Shown: piece by piece, positions 1 through 11,312 of the stretch
Position numbering within the stretch: the first letter of the stretch is position 1
How the letters are laid out: every line of letters begins with the position of its first letter
Origin: Sanghuangporus weigelae
Taxonomy: Eukaryota > Basidiomycota > Agaricomycetes > Hymenochaetales > Hymenochaetaceae
DNA length: 64,000 nucleotides
Assembly (NCBI GenBank): GCA_033182465.1
Contig: CP137323.1
Coordinates: forward strand, 1,426,001-1,490,000
Direction: 5' to 3'
Made by a program: the position numbers and the translations under genes
Notes under the pieces: generated by a model
Seen by the model: the letters and a program-made list of their open reading frames with translations, nothing else
What the model was told of the DNA's origin: nothing
Databases searched by the model: none

Positions 1-285
1 TCTAGTAAAGGACCATGTCGCACGCCGCATACAACAGCAGCTCGAGGTGCAAGCGGTGGGCTAGAGAGCGGAATGTTTGAGAGTCCAACGCGTGGAGATG
101 CAAATGCGTGTTGTTAGTTGAAGGCAGCCAATCGGTCTTTGAGAGGACATTAGATAAGATGTATGCTTAGTCAGTATTCCGTTATCTACCCGCCCCAATC
201 TCATTACTTTGCTCTTACCAACCTATTCTCACTCACTCACATACTCCTCTCCCTGCTACCACCGCCCACCTCCTCGTCACCCGCG

Positions 286-1338
286 ATGAGCTCCAACGGC
301 CCGCCAAAAGACTACCGCTTTCCGCACGAGCGCCTACGAAGAGTTCTGCAAGATGCCTCCAAGCAGCCAGTCGTCCTCGTCGCGTGCGGATCATTCTCAC
401 CAGTTACCTATCTTCATCTCCGAATGTTCGAAATGGCTGTTGACTACGCTCGCCAAAATACCGACTTCGAGATCGTGGGCGGATACCTCAGTCCTGTCAG
501 TGACATGTACAAAAAGCCTGGGCTCCTCAGTGCAGAGCATCGGTAAGTGCGAATGGCACGGTTGTATCGCGTCTATATCACGCCATCTTATGTGAGTTCC
601 CAGTATGAATATGTGTAATATTGCGGCTTCGCGCGAGTCGACATGGCTTATGGTCGATCCATGGGAGGCATTCCAGTCCTACCAACGCACTGCAGTTGTG
701 CTTGACCACTTTGAGCGCGAAATAAACGATGTTCTCGGAGGCGTCCAAACCGAAGATGGAGAGCACCGTCGGGTCCGTGTCATGCTTCTTGCGGGCTCAG
801 ACCTAATCAGTACCATGTCGGAACCTGGCGTTTGGTCGGAAGAAGATGTAAGTATCCAATCGTGCGAGCTCGCGAGAAGGTTCGGGGCTGTGCACCACTT
901 GGTGGTTCAGTCAGCTGAATCTTCAGACCAATACAAACAAACAAGCCATATGACTCGATTGCTGACAACTTCTTTTTCTAGTTGGATCACATTCTTGGAC
1001 GCTATGGGTGCTTCATCGTTGAACGCGCTGGGTCCGACATTACTCAAGCGACGGATGCCCTCGCAAAATGGCGACACAACATCTACATTATCTCGCAGAT
1101 GATTCAAAATGATGTTTCATCGACTAAAGTCCGACTTTTTCTTCGTCGCGGGCTTTCCGTACGGTACCTCCTCCCTGCGTCCGTCATCGAATATATTGAA
1201 CAGAACGGCCTTTACCTCGATGAGGGACCGAACCATGCCGATCTACAATACAGACAACAGCTTTACCGGGACTGGGACCGCGAGCATGAAAAGTCAACAG
1301 CGTCGTCGTCAACCTCCGCACCGAGCGTAAAATCGTAG
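286..1338 (+). CDS. Nicotinamide/nicotinate mononucleotide adenylyltransferase (NMNAT), three exons
   Basis: The enzyme joins NMN or NaMN to ATP to make NAD or deaminated NAD, the step shared by NAD salvage and de novo synthesis. Exons are 286-542, 604-847 and 982-1338, with GT-AG introns of 61 and 134 bp. Phases agree throughout and give about 285 residues. Seen: the nucleotidyltransferase motif GSFSPVTYLHLRMFE near residue 34 (GxFxPxTxxH type), a mid-protein WLMVDPWEAFQ stretch, LLAGSDL, and the C-terminal nucleotide-binding SSTKVR motif followed by a YLLPASVIEYI helix. These are the hallmarks of eukaryotic NMNAT. The ATG at 286 was chosen because it begins MSSNGPPKDYRFPHERL just before the catalytic motif; an open frame from 163 adds a low-complexity leader that looks like 5'UTR. 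The gene converges on the hydrolase gene to its right. Length is somewhat short but usual for fungal NMNATs. Identity is confident; nuclear or cytosolic location is inferred. Confidence 0.93.
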
Positions 1339-1823
1339 CATTTGCCGGACGGACTGATGATATATGACACATCTAATGGATATAATCTATTCGACCTTCA
1401 CGTAGATATTGTCTTGCATACGAAGGACTCTGGATGGAAGAAGAAGCAAGGGACATGTACTAGTGTATAGCCTATAGCTGATATGCAGTGACTTGTGCGA
1501 TTTGATCGGAGAAACCGTTGACCCGCTATAGCAGCACTTCATCTCTAATTGTTCACAGCTTGGCATCCTGATAGTGCAATTCATATGCGAAAAGCTTTGA
1601 AAGGCCGAGGTGAACAATGTAGAAGACAAGCGTTACAGAATGTCAGTAGTATCAAGCACGTCTGGTTCCTGAAGGAATACACAAGTACCGCCAATTCATT
1701 GGAGAACTCACAACAAATATGCAGCATTCACACTCTGATATCTACAAGCCAGGGGGATATGATGCTGACTGGATAAAGCAAACTTGGCGTTGAAATAATC
1801 TTTGTTCCCAAGTAGGGTCAATA
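1339..1823. other. Convergent intergenic region, nothing recognised
   Basis: This 485-bp interval lies between the 3' ends of the NMNAT gene and the hydrolase gene. It should hold both 3'UTRs. Open frames in it are short and show no domain or splice pattern. Confidence 0.6.
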
Positions 1824-3574
1824 CTAATTCGTTACAATAGAAGACAACTGTGCCGATTTGCACCATTCCTCCATGATATCAGCTACCTGCTCAACAAGAT
1901 TCTCGTATCTGGGATTACATGATCGAATGAAAAGTCCACAGTGTGCCTCAACCTCATCGTCCACATTGAGGATTGGAAAGCGCTCCCAGTGCTCGAGCGA
2001 ACCGAAGCGCAATGATTCCGTACGCGCGTATTTGACATCCGGAAGCACGATGAAATGACGAGCAGGGCGGGTAGAGGAGGTACCTTGTTTGCGTTCCTTT
2101 TCGCGCTCCTTTCGTATGGTTTTCTCGGCGGCTTTTCGTGCCTTTGCTCGTGTACGTGCGTCAGACTCAGAGGCATATTCATCCATGTCCGCGAAATGAA
2201 AGATGTCTGCGGTGTTACTCGGAAGAGCACCAGTCGCGTCCTTGCTCCCCTCTTCCACATATTTCTCGTTACTCCCTGTACTTCGATCCGTCTCGCGTGC
2301 AGGAACTTCTGTCCAGATATTGGTCCATTTTCCATTCCAAGATTCTAGAGTCTTATATCGTTCGTGAAGGCCAACGGGATCGAACATACAAGCACCGAAC
2401 TGGAAGTGTTCTACAACCCAATTTGTCATTGCACTAAGTGGATCGTCAGCATGTTTGCGCAACCATCGTAGGAAAGGTGCGTCCGGGTTCTGCCACTGCA
2501 CTATTCGTTCAGCAGCCCGCTCAAGTTTAGCAGTAAAAGAAGACTTGTGAATAGCACTGCCGGATAATGTGTGCGATCCTAGTGAGGATGTGAAGGAGAC
2601 AAGCGATGTAGGCGAAGATCGGGCGCTAGGTGAAGAGGAAAACTCATAGGGAGATAAGTTATTTTGCGATCGGCTGTTAGGCACTGGACTAAACGTCAAT
2701 GATCTCGAAAGAAAAACGTGATAGCTAACAATCGTACCAGGAAGGTTCATCTTCATTGCTTCCCATTCGTCGTTGACCTTGGAACTGAATGACGAAGAGG
2801 ATGAATGGGATAAGGGTGGTCGTAACGGCGGTGATAGGGACGTAGTTGTATTTGTAGCTGAGAGAATCGAGAGACAGGGTAATCAATGACTCAGATATCG
2901 ACGGTTGAAGTACAGTGGACGAAATCGTAGGGTTGATTGAACTGTGTGGTGAATAGCCTTGCACGAAAATACACGTACAATCAAGTGAATCATCACTATT
3001 GTTATCCACGTCATCTCCACGGATTCGTTTTACGACGTTCTCATCGTTTAATTCTGCCTCAGATTTCTCTCTTGATTCCTTATCACCAGGCAGAAGGGAT
3101 GCAATCCCGCTAATTATGACACGAGGATGCATGTCAAGGAAAGGAACATCGAAAGCCATTAGACCAATGACGCGCTTCGACTGGTGCGAGTCGCTGGTGG
3201 CCACTTCTGCAGCTAAAAGGCCACCCATTGAATGTCCCAATAGGATGACTGGCCCAGCAGGTTGTGTGCCTAACCAATCAATGAATTTCTTCGCTGCCTC
3301 CGAGATAGGCCGTCGACTTTTGTAAGTCGGATACAAGCAGCTCTCAAGTACGATTTCCGATGGTAAACGCAGCCGAAGATTCTCATGAAGATCGGTAGGA
3401 AATGCCTGTTCGATGCTTTTATCTCAACGAATGTTCAGCGCAAGATTGGAGGAGTTCTTACCTGAAAAGAAGTATGGTCGCCTGAGGGTTACATGAGTTC
3501 GAAGCTCCTTTCCTTCACCTATGGGCGACCATACCTTGAAAACCATGAACATAAATCAGTTTCAGTCTTATCAT
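1824..3574 (-). CDS. Alpha/beta-hydrolase (lipase/serine esterase-like), four exons
   Basis: Predicted serine hydrolase of the alpha/beta fold; substrate unknown. Minus-strand exons 3574-3535, 3481-3462, 3405-2979 and 2857-1824 join in phase and give about 506 residues. The start ATG at 3574 opens MIRLKLIYVHGFQGDHTSFQ, an oxyanion-type HGF motif that only appears after splicing out two introns of about 55 bp. The nucleophile elbow follows as VILLGHSMGGLLAAE (GxSxG). A Ser-rich low-complexity stretch sits around residues 165-200, and the C-terminal half has a charged segment (about 285-390) rich in Arg, Lys and Glu. The overall plan, HGF motif then GHSMGG then a long C-terminal region, matches fungal DUF676/AB-hydrolase proteins. 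The catalytic Asp and His could not be placed. Reading through an apparent GT near 2744 keeps the frame, so no fourth intron was called. Confidence 0.82.
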
Positions 3575-4676
3575 TTTGATGGAAACTCGATATCAAGTCG
3601 GAATGGGGAGGCGGAAGCAAATCCGGCTTTCTAATCGGGGACGACGACAACGCACACTTTGCATAATTCCCACGCTACTTTAGATTGAGCCTTCTTAGCC
3701 AATCACCAACCTTCTCCGCACCTGGCTCTTTCCTTGAAAGTCCACTAGGAGCCTGTATTTTCCGCGCCTCGTGCTGCCGAGACACGCCTTTCATGCCAAC
3801 ATCATTCAAGTGTCGCAGAAAAATTTCGGGACCGGGTCATGGACATAGTTGATTCGGATCATCAATGGAATCAATCCTGTCGACGTTCAACCCGGAAAAA
3901 AAGCTGCTACTGAACTGTCAAGAGTCTCGTTCGTAGTCTGGAAAGCTCCCGCTTTCTCACTGATGACCGATGGTCACTATTGTCAAGTTGCAATGGCACG
4001 GTAAGTTCGCGCCTACCGGGCACTCCGCAGTAACCGAGAGAGCCTGGGTTTTATTCTTCCCCCATCGTGGCCCCAGCTCTCGAGGACTGGTCGTTATTGA
4101 AGGACTGGTCATTATTCTGCCTCACGATGAAGCTCACTGTCATCCCATCCAATCTCATCTTCCTCACTCTGTCCGTGATCGCAGCTACCAATCCTATCCT
4201 GCCTTTTGGTTCAGTGGCCATTGCAACAGCAACAGCATCACCTTCGCTAAAGGCGAAGTGCTCACGTCTGACTCACCTTGCTTAATAGAGTCTAGATGCT
4301 TGGAAACGCCGGTTTCTCTGGATATTGGATCCCTGAAAGTAAGCCTGTCTTAGCTTTTCATTTTTTGTGCGCTTACAATCGATAAGCACATGCTCGTTTC
4401 TTAGAAGTGCTTTCTTCATGTTTCTTCAAGTTCGTTGTCCGGGATTATGTAATGCATAAGATAAATGTACTCAAATGATCAAGCCGCCACATCTTTGTGC
4501 TTCCGATTCTCACTTTGCTTGACGCATCTAGCTTGATATTCATAAGAAAATGTCGTCTCACTCAACCGAGGGTTACAGGTTGCAAAGGCGCATTCTTCCG
4601 CTAGCAGTCGTCGTGTAATTCTTCACTCTTGCCTCCCAGAACGGCTGGTCTAGGATCTCGAAAGTAATATAGCCTC
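3575..4676. other. 1.1-kb intergenic region, possibly with one small secreted-protein gene
   Basis: This lies between the divergent starts of the hydrolase and F-box genes, so it holds both promoters. The only suggestive coding signal is the small frame at 4127-4285, listed separately. No repeat, RNA gene or TATA box stood out. Confidence 0.5.
4127..4285 (+). CDS. Possible small secreted protein (low confidence)
   Basis: An ATG at 4127 opens a 52-codon frame starting MKLTVIPSNLIFLTLSVIAA, which reads like a signal peptide: a Lys near the start, a hydrophobic core and small residues at the end. The remaining roughly 30 residues are Ala/Ser/Thr-rich without Cys pairs. A downstream exon could be spliced on (a GTAAGC-type donor follows at about 4341), but I could not fix a phase-consistent model. 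The frame could equally be chance in a promoter region. Confidence 0.2.
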   Translation: MKLTVIPSNLIFLTLSVIAATNPILPFGSVAIATATASPSLKAKCSRLTHLA

Positions 4677-6362
4677 ATGCATAAACTGGTCGATCTTTTG
4701 GAGAGATACATGACAACCCTTTTGGAGCAATCATCTCGTCCTAAGATTCACAGGTATAACGGCAAGAGACATGAACCTCAGCATTGCAAGCTAGGAGCTT
4801 TGGGTATACAGCGTCAGTGTTCCTTCTGTGAGGTGGACCAAATTGACGCGCGGTCGAAGTTCTTCAGCATCCCAGAGTTGCTGAGCGCGGTCTTCGAGTA
4901 TTGCTTACCAGAAGATGACCTTCCAACTGACAATCCGTCGATTCCTCCACGCCTCTTGACTCACGTCTGTCGCTTGTGGCGCGAAGTTGCATTCGCCACC
5001 CCCCGCCTCTGGGCACGGCTGGACCTTGTTTGTTTTCCCAGAGTACCGTGCAGAATGGTCGCAGACAGACACTCTACCATCCTATCAGATTGGTTCATGC
5101 GATCAGGAAACTGTCCAACCTCTTTGGTGTTGCGATATTTCGGAAGTTCTGCAAGCGATATTAGAAATATCTCAAGGATCCTCGCTGCTATCATACCGCA
5201 CTCGCATCGATGGAAAGATCTCATTTTAACGGCTCCTATGCCTTGCTTGAGGCCCATTTTACAACTCCTGGGTCATGCAACTCCAGCATTAGAAACGTGT
5301 CGGATTACCATTACGTCCGCGAGTGCTTCCTCGGAAAGAGAGGACTTGGTCGTAGACTTGGATAACGAAATCGCATTCCGTTTGAATCCCATCACCTTGG
5401 ATCTAAGGAATTGCCAGAAATTGAAACATATCAACTTGACGACAGATGCATTGACCGATATTATTTGCGTCCATCTCCCTCCTTCGTTGCAGACTCTGAG
5501 TTTGAACAAATTTGACCTTCTTCTAGGTCCACCCGGACTTGGACCAAACTTTTGTTGCACTAACCTTCGGAAGTTGACACTGCGCTCGCGGATCCAGATA
5601 TCGCTGCTTTGTCAGCTTGCACAGGCATTTCCGTGCCTCGAAGAAGCGTCCTTCATCGTCAACCATGGAATGGACTCAGAAGCCGTACCGGAAGACAATC
5701 GTGCATCCATCAAATTTCCAAAACTGCGCTCGCTTACATTACGTTCGGTCAATTTAGGTAGCGGTGGATTAGATCTTCATGTACTCGGACTGTGTATAAG
5801 AGTTCTTGATGTACCTGTACTTGAGCATCTTTCGCTCACAGTCAGCTACGCCATCTTCCAGAACACTTGGATCTCGCTTTCGGAACTCTTGGGCCGAGTG
5901 AGTACATCATTGAAAGAGTTCACATTTGTCGGCGCATACTTTATGGAGAATGGATTCCTGGATCTTCTGAGGAAAGTACCGCGGCTGGAGAGTTTGAAGA
6001 TGTGTGTCCGTCTGAATGACGACGTACTGGCAGCACTTAAACTCCCAAACGGCTGGCCTGAAGAGGAGAACATGGAACAAGTTCTTTGTCCGAGGCTGAA
6101 ACATTTGGATATTCCGCTTTCTAGTCCATGCCTTGCGGATTCTATTATTGCCATGATACTTTCGCGCTGTCCACCATCTTCACCTATTGACACGGTCCAG
6201 GAGTCATCGAGCATCGCAAAAAAGACCACTTATACTCGATCTTCGTTGCAAGAATGCAGACTAGTCCTTTCCGAGCCGGGGGCCATTGAACTCATTGAAC
6301 ATCATCCAGGCATCATGAAATGCATAGAACGAGGCCTCCGACTCGATTTGCGAGCATTCTAG
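4677..6362 (+). CDS. F-box domain protein with leucine-rich C-terminal region
   Basis: Single-exon frame of 561 residues. An F-box-like segment lies at about residues 62-115 (FFSIPELLSAVFEYCLPEDD ... THVCRLWREVAFATPRLWARLDL), the pattern seen in the very large F-box families of Agaricomycetes. After it come irregular Leu-rich repeats (for example LRKLTLRSR, FPKLRSLTLRS, VLEHLSLTVS, LKHLDIPL), likely the substrate-recognition part. Such proteins usually link Skp1-Cullin1 ubiquitin ligases to targets. No target can be named. A second Met at residue 11 could also start translation. It stands alone, with no partner genes nearby. Confidence 0.85.
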   Translation: MHKLVDLLERYMTTLLEQSSRPKIHRYNGKRHEPQHCKLGALGIQRQCSFCEVDQIDARSKFFSIPELLSAVFEYCLPEDDLPTDNPSIPPRLLTHVCRLWREVAFATPRLWARLDLVCFPRVPCRMVADRHSTILSDWFMRSGNCPTSLVLRYFGSSASDIRNISRILAAIIPHSHRWKDLILTAPMPCLRPILQLLGHATPALETCRITITSASASSEREDLVVDLDNEIAFRLNPITLDLRNCQKLKHINLTTDALTDIICVHLPPSLQTLSLNKFDLLLGPPGLGPNFCCTNLRKLTLRSRIQISLLCQLAQAFPCLEEASFIVNHGMDSEAVPEDNRASIKFPKLRSLTLRSVNLGSGGLDLHVLGLCIRVLDVPVLEHLSLTVSYAIFQNTWISLSELLGRVSTSLKEFTFVGAYFMENGFLDLLRKVPRLESLKMCVRLNDDVLAALKLPNGWPEEENMEQVLCPRLKHLDIPLSSPCLADSIIAMILSRCPPSSPIDTVQESSSIAKKTTYTRSSLQECRLVLSEPGAIELIEHHPGIMKCIERGLRLDLRAF

Positions 6363-6586
6363 CATCACGGTTTGGATTTCTTGTACACTGCAAAGAATTC
6401 TCACTATGCCTTGACGAATGGGTGGCTGACTTGCTGTCTTGAACCAAGGCTGTGAATGAATTGATGTTGATATTCAGACTTGTCGACGGAAACACTGAAA
6501 CATGTCAGCCTACTCACCCTGGTTTCATCAAGTTGTTCTACCATGGTTCGTAGTGGTGCTTGTGGTCCTCTCACTGATGCGCAACC

Positions 6587-7576
6587 ATGATGCTTCGTTA
6601 TCTGTCGTTCGTTAACATCCGCATCTTTGCACTTGTTTATTCCGCTTGTCTGTCGCTCCTCACTTTCGCCATAGTCCTTTTCGTACTACCCACTGCTGGA
6701 AAGAAGCACGTTCCGGCTCTGGCAGTGATCGCCATAGTCTCACTTTTCGTAGGATTCGCAGCATGCGGCGCGCTTATCGTCCCGAAGACCCAATGCTGTG
6801 GCCGAAGAACTCGTGCCCTCTCGGAATGGAAGATGCACGTTGGAATTGAAGTTCTCTGCAGTTTTGCTTCTCTTCCTCTTCTCACAACGGCTGTCGTCCT
6901 GGAAGCGGGTCTGGCAGCAGCTCAGACACCTCGTAAAGACCAAAATCGCCGCTCGACCGGAAATGCACTTGATTCACAAGCGGAGCACACACTCTCGTCA
7001 TTGCTTCTCTTTTTCTCCTGTAGCACCGCGATGGTTATCATGGTCTACACAGCACTGATCACTGGATTAGCCGTATATACGCAGAAGCGCACCGACAAGA
7101 TGGATATTTGGTTTTCAGATGTGTCCTCTCAAAGACCAGCATTTGTATACCCTCCATCCCTTCGCTTCTTGCAACCAGCCGGCGACGATGATGCTTCAGA
7201 GTCCGACGTGGAGACAGCTGGACAATCCCAGAGAGTACGCGTCGAGCAGCTTGAAATAGACCCTACCCTCCAAATGATTTTGCATCAAATTCGCTCACAT
7301 GAGCGATCGCGACACACGCTGGCACCGGACTGTGCGTGCGGCGAGAAGCTCCCGTGGGGGCCAAGGCAACCAGACGAATATCGGGCGGTGAGTCAGATAT
7401 ACGCGCGCGTTTGGACGATTATTGCCGAGAGAGAAGCACAAGAACGGGCTCGTGTAGTGGGAGGGCATCAAAGATCATGGAGTGCACCGGTTCCAATATT
7501 CAGACTTCCGACAGAGCGGGAGAGGAGACAAACGCTATTTCTCGTTGCATTTGACGCGGTTCATCTAGCACGGTAG
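6587..7576 (+). CDS. Four-transmembrane hypothetical protein
   Basis: Uninterrupted 329-codon frame beginning MMLRYLSFVNIRIFALVY. Four hydrophobic segments are visible at about residues 13-35, 42-66, 86-108 and 137-165, all in the N-terminal half. The C-terminal half is soluble and charged, with a DDDASESDVETAG acidic patch and a CACG pair. The four-helix layout resembles MARVEL-type fungal membrane proteins, but I saw no signature that proves this, so no function is given. It follows the F-box gene on the same strand with a 224-bp gap and is probably transcribed on its own. Confidence 0.7.
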   Translation: MMLRYLSFVNIRIFALVYSACLSLLTFAIVLFVLPTAGKKHVPALAVIAIVSLFVGFAACGALIVPKTQCCGRRTRALSEWKMHVGIEVLCSFASLPLLTTAVVLEAGLAAAQTPRKDQNRRSTGNALDSQAEHTLSSLLLFFSCSTAMVIMVYTALITGLAVYTQKRTDKMDIWFSDVSSQRPAFVYPPSLRFLQPAGDDDASESDVETAGQSQRVRVEQLEIDPTLQMILHQIRSHERSRHTLAPDCACGEKLPWGPRQPDEYRAVSQIYARVWTIIAEREAQERARVVGGHQRSWSAPVPIFRLPTERERRQTLFLVAFDAVHLAR

Positions 7577-7909
7577 AAGTAATGTTAGGAACGGATTTAA
7601 GCTTGTTTTTCCGCATACAGTACAGTATACGGGTAGAGACTCCATTGGTCCTGGAGTCAGAAGCCAGAGTCAAAGCTGGCAGACAAAACTACCCGAATAA
7701 AAGTGGGTAGGAATTGTGATTTAAAGAAGCGTAAAAAGATACTGGATGTCCGAGTCACGATCCCGTGATCAAAGAATTCGTGAAGGGACAAGCGTGACTC
7801 GGCCAACTTGTACCCTTCAAGTTGCTCTCTGAGTCTCTCTCTCATTCTCACAGGAAAATCACAGCTGACTGCAATATCAACAACTTCAGAAGAGATATCT
7901 GTTGAAGTA

Positions 7910-9407
7910 ATGAAGGTGGCTCTACAATCGGTTCGAGTGGCACTTGCTCTCTACGTCTCGGTCGCGGTTCTGTACACGACGGCCTTCTTGCTCTCCCCCT
8001 TGTTACACTTTGCGTCTGGCTACGGTTCTTACAATGCATCGAACTCTGACTTTCTTGAAAATCTGCGCGTATTTCTTCCATTCGGAAGCTCTTCAGATTC
8101 TGTCGCTCCTCCTGCCACCTCGGTGCAGAACTCGGACGTAGTCTTTCGAAAACATTCCGAGGATCTCATATTCTGGGACCATGACATCTCTGGTAGACTC
8201 TTCCCCCGCCAATCAGCGAAAATTCGACCTCGTACAGCTATGCCTGCTTCTCTCTTCCTCAACAAGGCTTTTGCTGTCTCCCAAGAGCATCTCGCATACG
8301 ACGACACCAACAACTTGGACATCGTGCCTTACTACTACCGTGCTTCTCAGATCCACAAGAAAGAAGATATCACGATCACGACTCTTGTGACTCGTAATCG
8401 CTTTGCTATCTTTAAGCAGCTTGTTGAGAAGTACCGTGGACCCATATCCGTGACTGTTCACGTCTCTCGTGCTGAATTGGCAGAACAACCTACAGATGGA
8501 AGCGTCAACTTTCTGGATGCCTTGCATGCTCTGTACTCCAGCACACCTCTGATGGCTCGTCTTGTTGATGTCCACCTCATTCTGACTCCCTCGCGAAACG
8601 ACCGACAATTCAACGCTTGGCGTAACGCGGCGCGTTTCTTCGCTCGCACGGACTACGTCATGATGCTCGACGTTGACTTCGTCCCATGCACCGACTTCCG
8701 CCGTCGCCTCCTCGCTCATAAAGGCGCCGTGCGGGACTTACTCAGGCAGAGTAGAGCGGCTCTAGTGATACCCGCGTTCGAGTATGTCGAGCACAAAGAT
8801 GGAGCTGATGCGCGGACGTTCCCTACGAGCAAGGAGCAGCTCATCGCTCTATACAACGCAAGCAAGATCGGCATGTTCCATGCATCTTGGGCACCGGGAC
8901 ATAACAGCACCGACTACGACCATTTCCTCTTCCACGCAAAGCCCGGAGAGGTGTACAAAGTTGCTCAGCAGCACTACCAGCACGCGTACGAACCATACGT
9001 GATCTTCCGTCGCGACGGCGGTGTTCCGTGGTGCGATGAACGATTTGTCGGTTACGGCGGGAACAAAGCCGCGTGTCTTTACGAGATGTACCTCTCTGGT
9101 GTCGATTTTTACGTCCTTGCGGATGATTTCCTCGTTCATCAGTCACACGCATACGATGAACAGGCGCGCAAGCTCGAACGTCGCTATAATAGACGCATAT
9201 ATGCAGACTTCCGCGAGGAAATTTGCTTGAGATACTTGACGAAGTTCAGAAACGCAGGACAACTTGGAGATGCGGTTGCGCAGAACGCGATTGAGGAGTG
9301 TAAGAAGATCAAAGGTGTCGCTCGTATCGCATCAATGGTATGTGATTAGCTCCTATCTTCCGCATCCGCAAAACTAATAGCATGTCTAGCTACTTGAAGG
9401 ACATTAA
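7910..9407 (+). CDS. Glycosyltransferase family 49-like (LARGE-type) type II membrane protein
   Basis: Probable Golgi glycosyltransferase. The ATG at 7910 starts MKVALQSVRVALALY, followed by one membrane anchor (about residues 8-35), the type II topology usual for this group. The catalytic region opens with DITITTLVTRNRF (near residue 158), contains the metal-binding DxD as MLDVDFVPCTDF (near 252), and ends with RFVGYGGNKAACLYEMYLSG and FLVHQSH, all characteristic of GT49 domains like the C-terminal half of LARGE. Acceptor sugar unknown. The frame reads to a stop at 9349. However, a GTATGT donor at 9338, a CTAAT branch-like site and an AG at 9389 suggest a 52-bp intron and a last exon giving the tail ASMLLEGH, ending at 9407. 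About 479 residues either way. Confidence 0.87.
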
Positions 9408-9508
9408 CTGCCTGGTATATATCTAGTGTTATACAAGCGTGAATGGTATACGAGCAAACGAGCAGGTGAAATCCCAAAAATGTACTTTAGATACGACTGT
9501 GAAATGCA

Positions 9509-10720
9509 TCAAGATTCCTTCTTCGAGTTGAAGAGCTCCGAAAGGACGTGACCACCCGTCTCGGCAGCGTTCGAAACATGTTCAACCGCCGCGAACTCAT
9601 GTCCTCGAGACTTGAGCGCTTCCAGTACAGAATCGCGATACTTGGGTATACCGACTAGCGACCCTCCAAATACGAGCAGCGACGACTTGGCTGGAATAGC
9701 AAGCGGAACGGAAGGGGTAGGTCCCGTGGGAGGTTCCAATAGAAACTCGATCTGTCCGGCAAGCTCCTCGGACGTAGTCTTAAGGACACTGAGAGCAAGC
9801 GGATCTCCACCGCCTTTGCCCTTGGAGTCACCAAAAGCAGCGCGAATAACAAGTGGTGCGAGTTGACTTAGTCGCTTTTCTCGCGGAATCGTTCGGTGCA
9901 CTGGTAAAGTCACTCCGGCCGACGATGCATCAGAGTCCTCCGACGGATCCGCATCATGGATAAGCGCAAGCAGTTCGGGAGTGCTCTTCACTCCAAAAAG
10001 AGATAGCACGCGCGTGCGCAAGTCGAAAGTGTCTGGATCATCCGCTGGAGAAGAAAGAGGCTTGCCTGAAAGAACGGCTGTTTCGTGTTGCCGCAGGAGC
10101 TGTCTTATCGCCTCGCGTCCAATGTGGAAGCCTCCACCTTCATCACCAAGGATCCATCCCCAACCACCGATGCGCGCAATCTCTTGCGGAACGGGTTCGC
10201 CGCCTGCAGCCGGAGTCACTAAACGGAAACTTGCCGAAGTAGACCCTGTTCCGCCCACAGAGGCAACGCAAGTACGCAATGGAGGATCACGTTTAGATGC
10301 TGTTACGAGCGGTGCAGCGAGCAACGTCGTGTCATTTGCGAGTATAAAATACGGGGGACTCGATGGGATAGATAAGAGCGATGTAAGATGGGGTGTGATC
10401 TCAGCGACAGCCTCGGGAGTATCAACGCCTGAGACTCCGAACCAAGCAGCAGCGAAGTGCGACTCTTCGCCGCTCTTTAATGGAAGATGCGCCTTGCTGC
10501 TTTCAACGCCACATTCTCGCAGTGCAGTCTCTACGCAGTTCTGTACCTCCTTCAAGAATCCGTCAAGACCGAGATAGGAGAAGTTTGACGGTCCGCCGTT
10601 TGTTCTCGCGCGGATCGCGCCCGAGCCGTCTGTGATGGTGACCGCGGTCTTCGAGCCTCCACAGTCAACGCAAAGGTAGTATCCAGATGGGTTATGAAAA
10701 ACGCTTGACGGTGGTTGCAT
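9509..10720 (-). CDS. N-acetylglucosamine kinase, BadF/BadG ATPase family
   Basis: Predicted sugar kinase phosphorylating GlcNAc (or a close amino sugar) with ATP, used in amino-sugar salvage from chitin. The frame gives 403 residues from the ATG at 10720 (MQPPSSVFHNPSGYY). Seen in order: the phosphate-1 motif LCVDCGGSKTAVTITD, a GPSNFSY segment, the adenosine/phosphate-2 motif VASVGGTGSTSASF, and GGWGWILGDEGGGFHIGREA, which is very characteristic of the family. Near the C-terminus is LLVFGGSLVG. Extra N-terminal codons up to 10780 look like leader. No introns are evident. It points away from the glycosyltransferase gene's 3' end (convergent, about 100 bp apart). Confidence 0.88.
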   Translation of the reverse strand: MQPPSSVFHNPSGYYLCVDCGGSKTAVTITDGSGAIRARTNGGPSNFSYLGLDGFLKEVQNCVETALRECGVESSKAHLPLKSGEESHFAAAWFGVSGVDTPEAVAEITPHLTSLLSIPSSPPYFILANDTTLLAAPLVTASKRDPPLRTCVASVGGTGSTSASFRLVTPAAGGEPVPQEIARIGGWGWILGDEGGGFHIGREAIRQLLRQHETAVLSGKPLSSPADDPDTFDLRTRVLSLFGVKSTPELLALIHDADPSEDSDASSAGVTLPVHRTIPREKRLSQLAPLVIRAAFGDSKGKGGGDPLALSVLKTTSEELAGQIEFLLEPPTGPTPSVPLAIPAKSSLLVFGGSLVGIPKYRDSVLEALKSRGHEFAAVEHVSNAAETGGHVLSELFNSKKES

Positions 10721-11312
10721 AGTACGTACTGAAAGGATGTGCAGTTCAGGTCCAAAACAGCTCCTGATCCATGCGCACACGAACTTAACGTTAACTTATT
10801 ACTTATATGCGATCACGTGTAACGTTCCCTTCTGAGCCGGCCCTGAATCCAAGTCTATAAATTTTCTGATTCCGTTTCTCTTTCTCTTTTTCCCGTGCGG
10901 CGACACGGCTCAAAATCTGTTTCCCAACTGTTGCTCATGGCTGCGCTCCTCCACGCGGTCGTTCAGAGTGTCAAGCCGTGTCTAGAGTATACCTCTCGGC
11001 CGTCTTAGCACCCATTTCCAACAGACAACATTCTATCCCAAATCTGTTGAGGGGTCGGTGGGCTCCGTACATCCATCCGTAACGAACTCTAGTTTTGATA
11101 AATATAGGATTTAAAAAAAGCAAAGCTCTACTAAATGCAACAGAATGCAACAAAAGCAACATATTCTCCACTCGGAATAAAGAAGAAAAAAATGTCTCCA
11201 CTTCACCGCCCGCTTGTCCTAGTTGCGAAGATACATATTTCAGATTCACCGCACCAGTCATGAGATCACCCATCAGATCGACTTCCTCGCCCAATCCCCA
11301 GAACGCCTCTCA
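10721..11312. other. Intergenic region upstream of the GlcNAc kinase gene
   Basis: This interval holds the kinase promoter and the 3'UTR of the cornichon gene. A CACGTG E-box-like site lies at about 10814. Otherwise nothing recognisable is present. Confidence 0.45.

Noticed and set aside
1-60. CTAGTAAAGGACC shared with 47260 in the nested insertion
   Set aside because: A 13-bp match followed by poor similarity; most likely chance.
163-285. Upstream in-frame extension of the NMNAT gene
   Set aside because: The extra 41 codons are Ser/Pro/Leu-rich without family similarity, and a good start at 286 directly precedes the conserved region; treated as 5'UTR.
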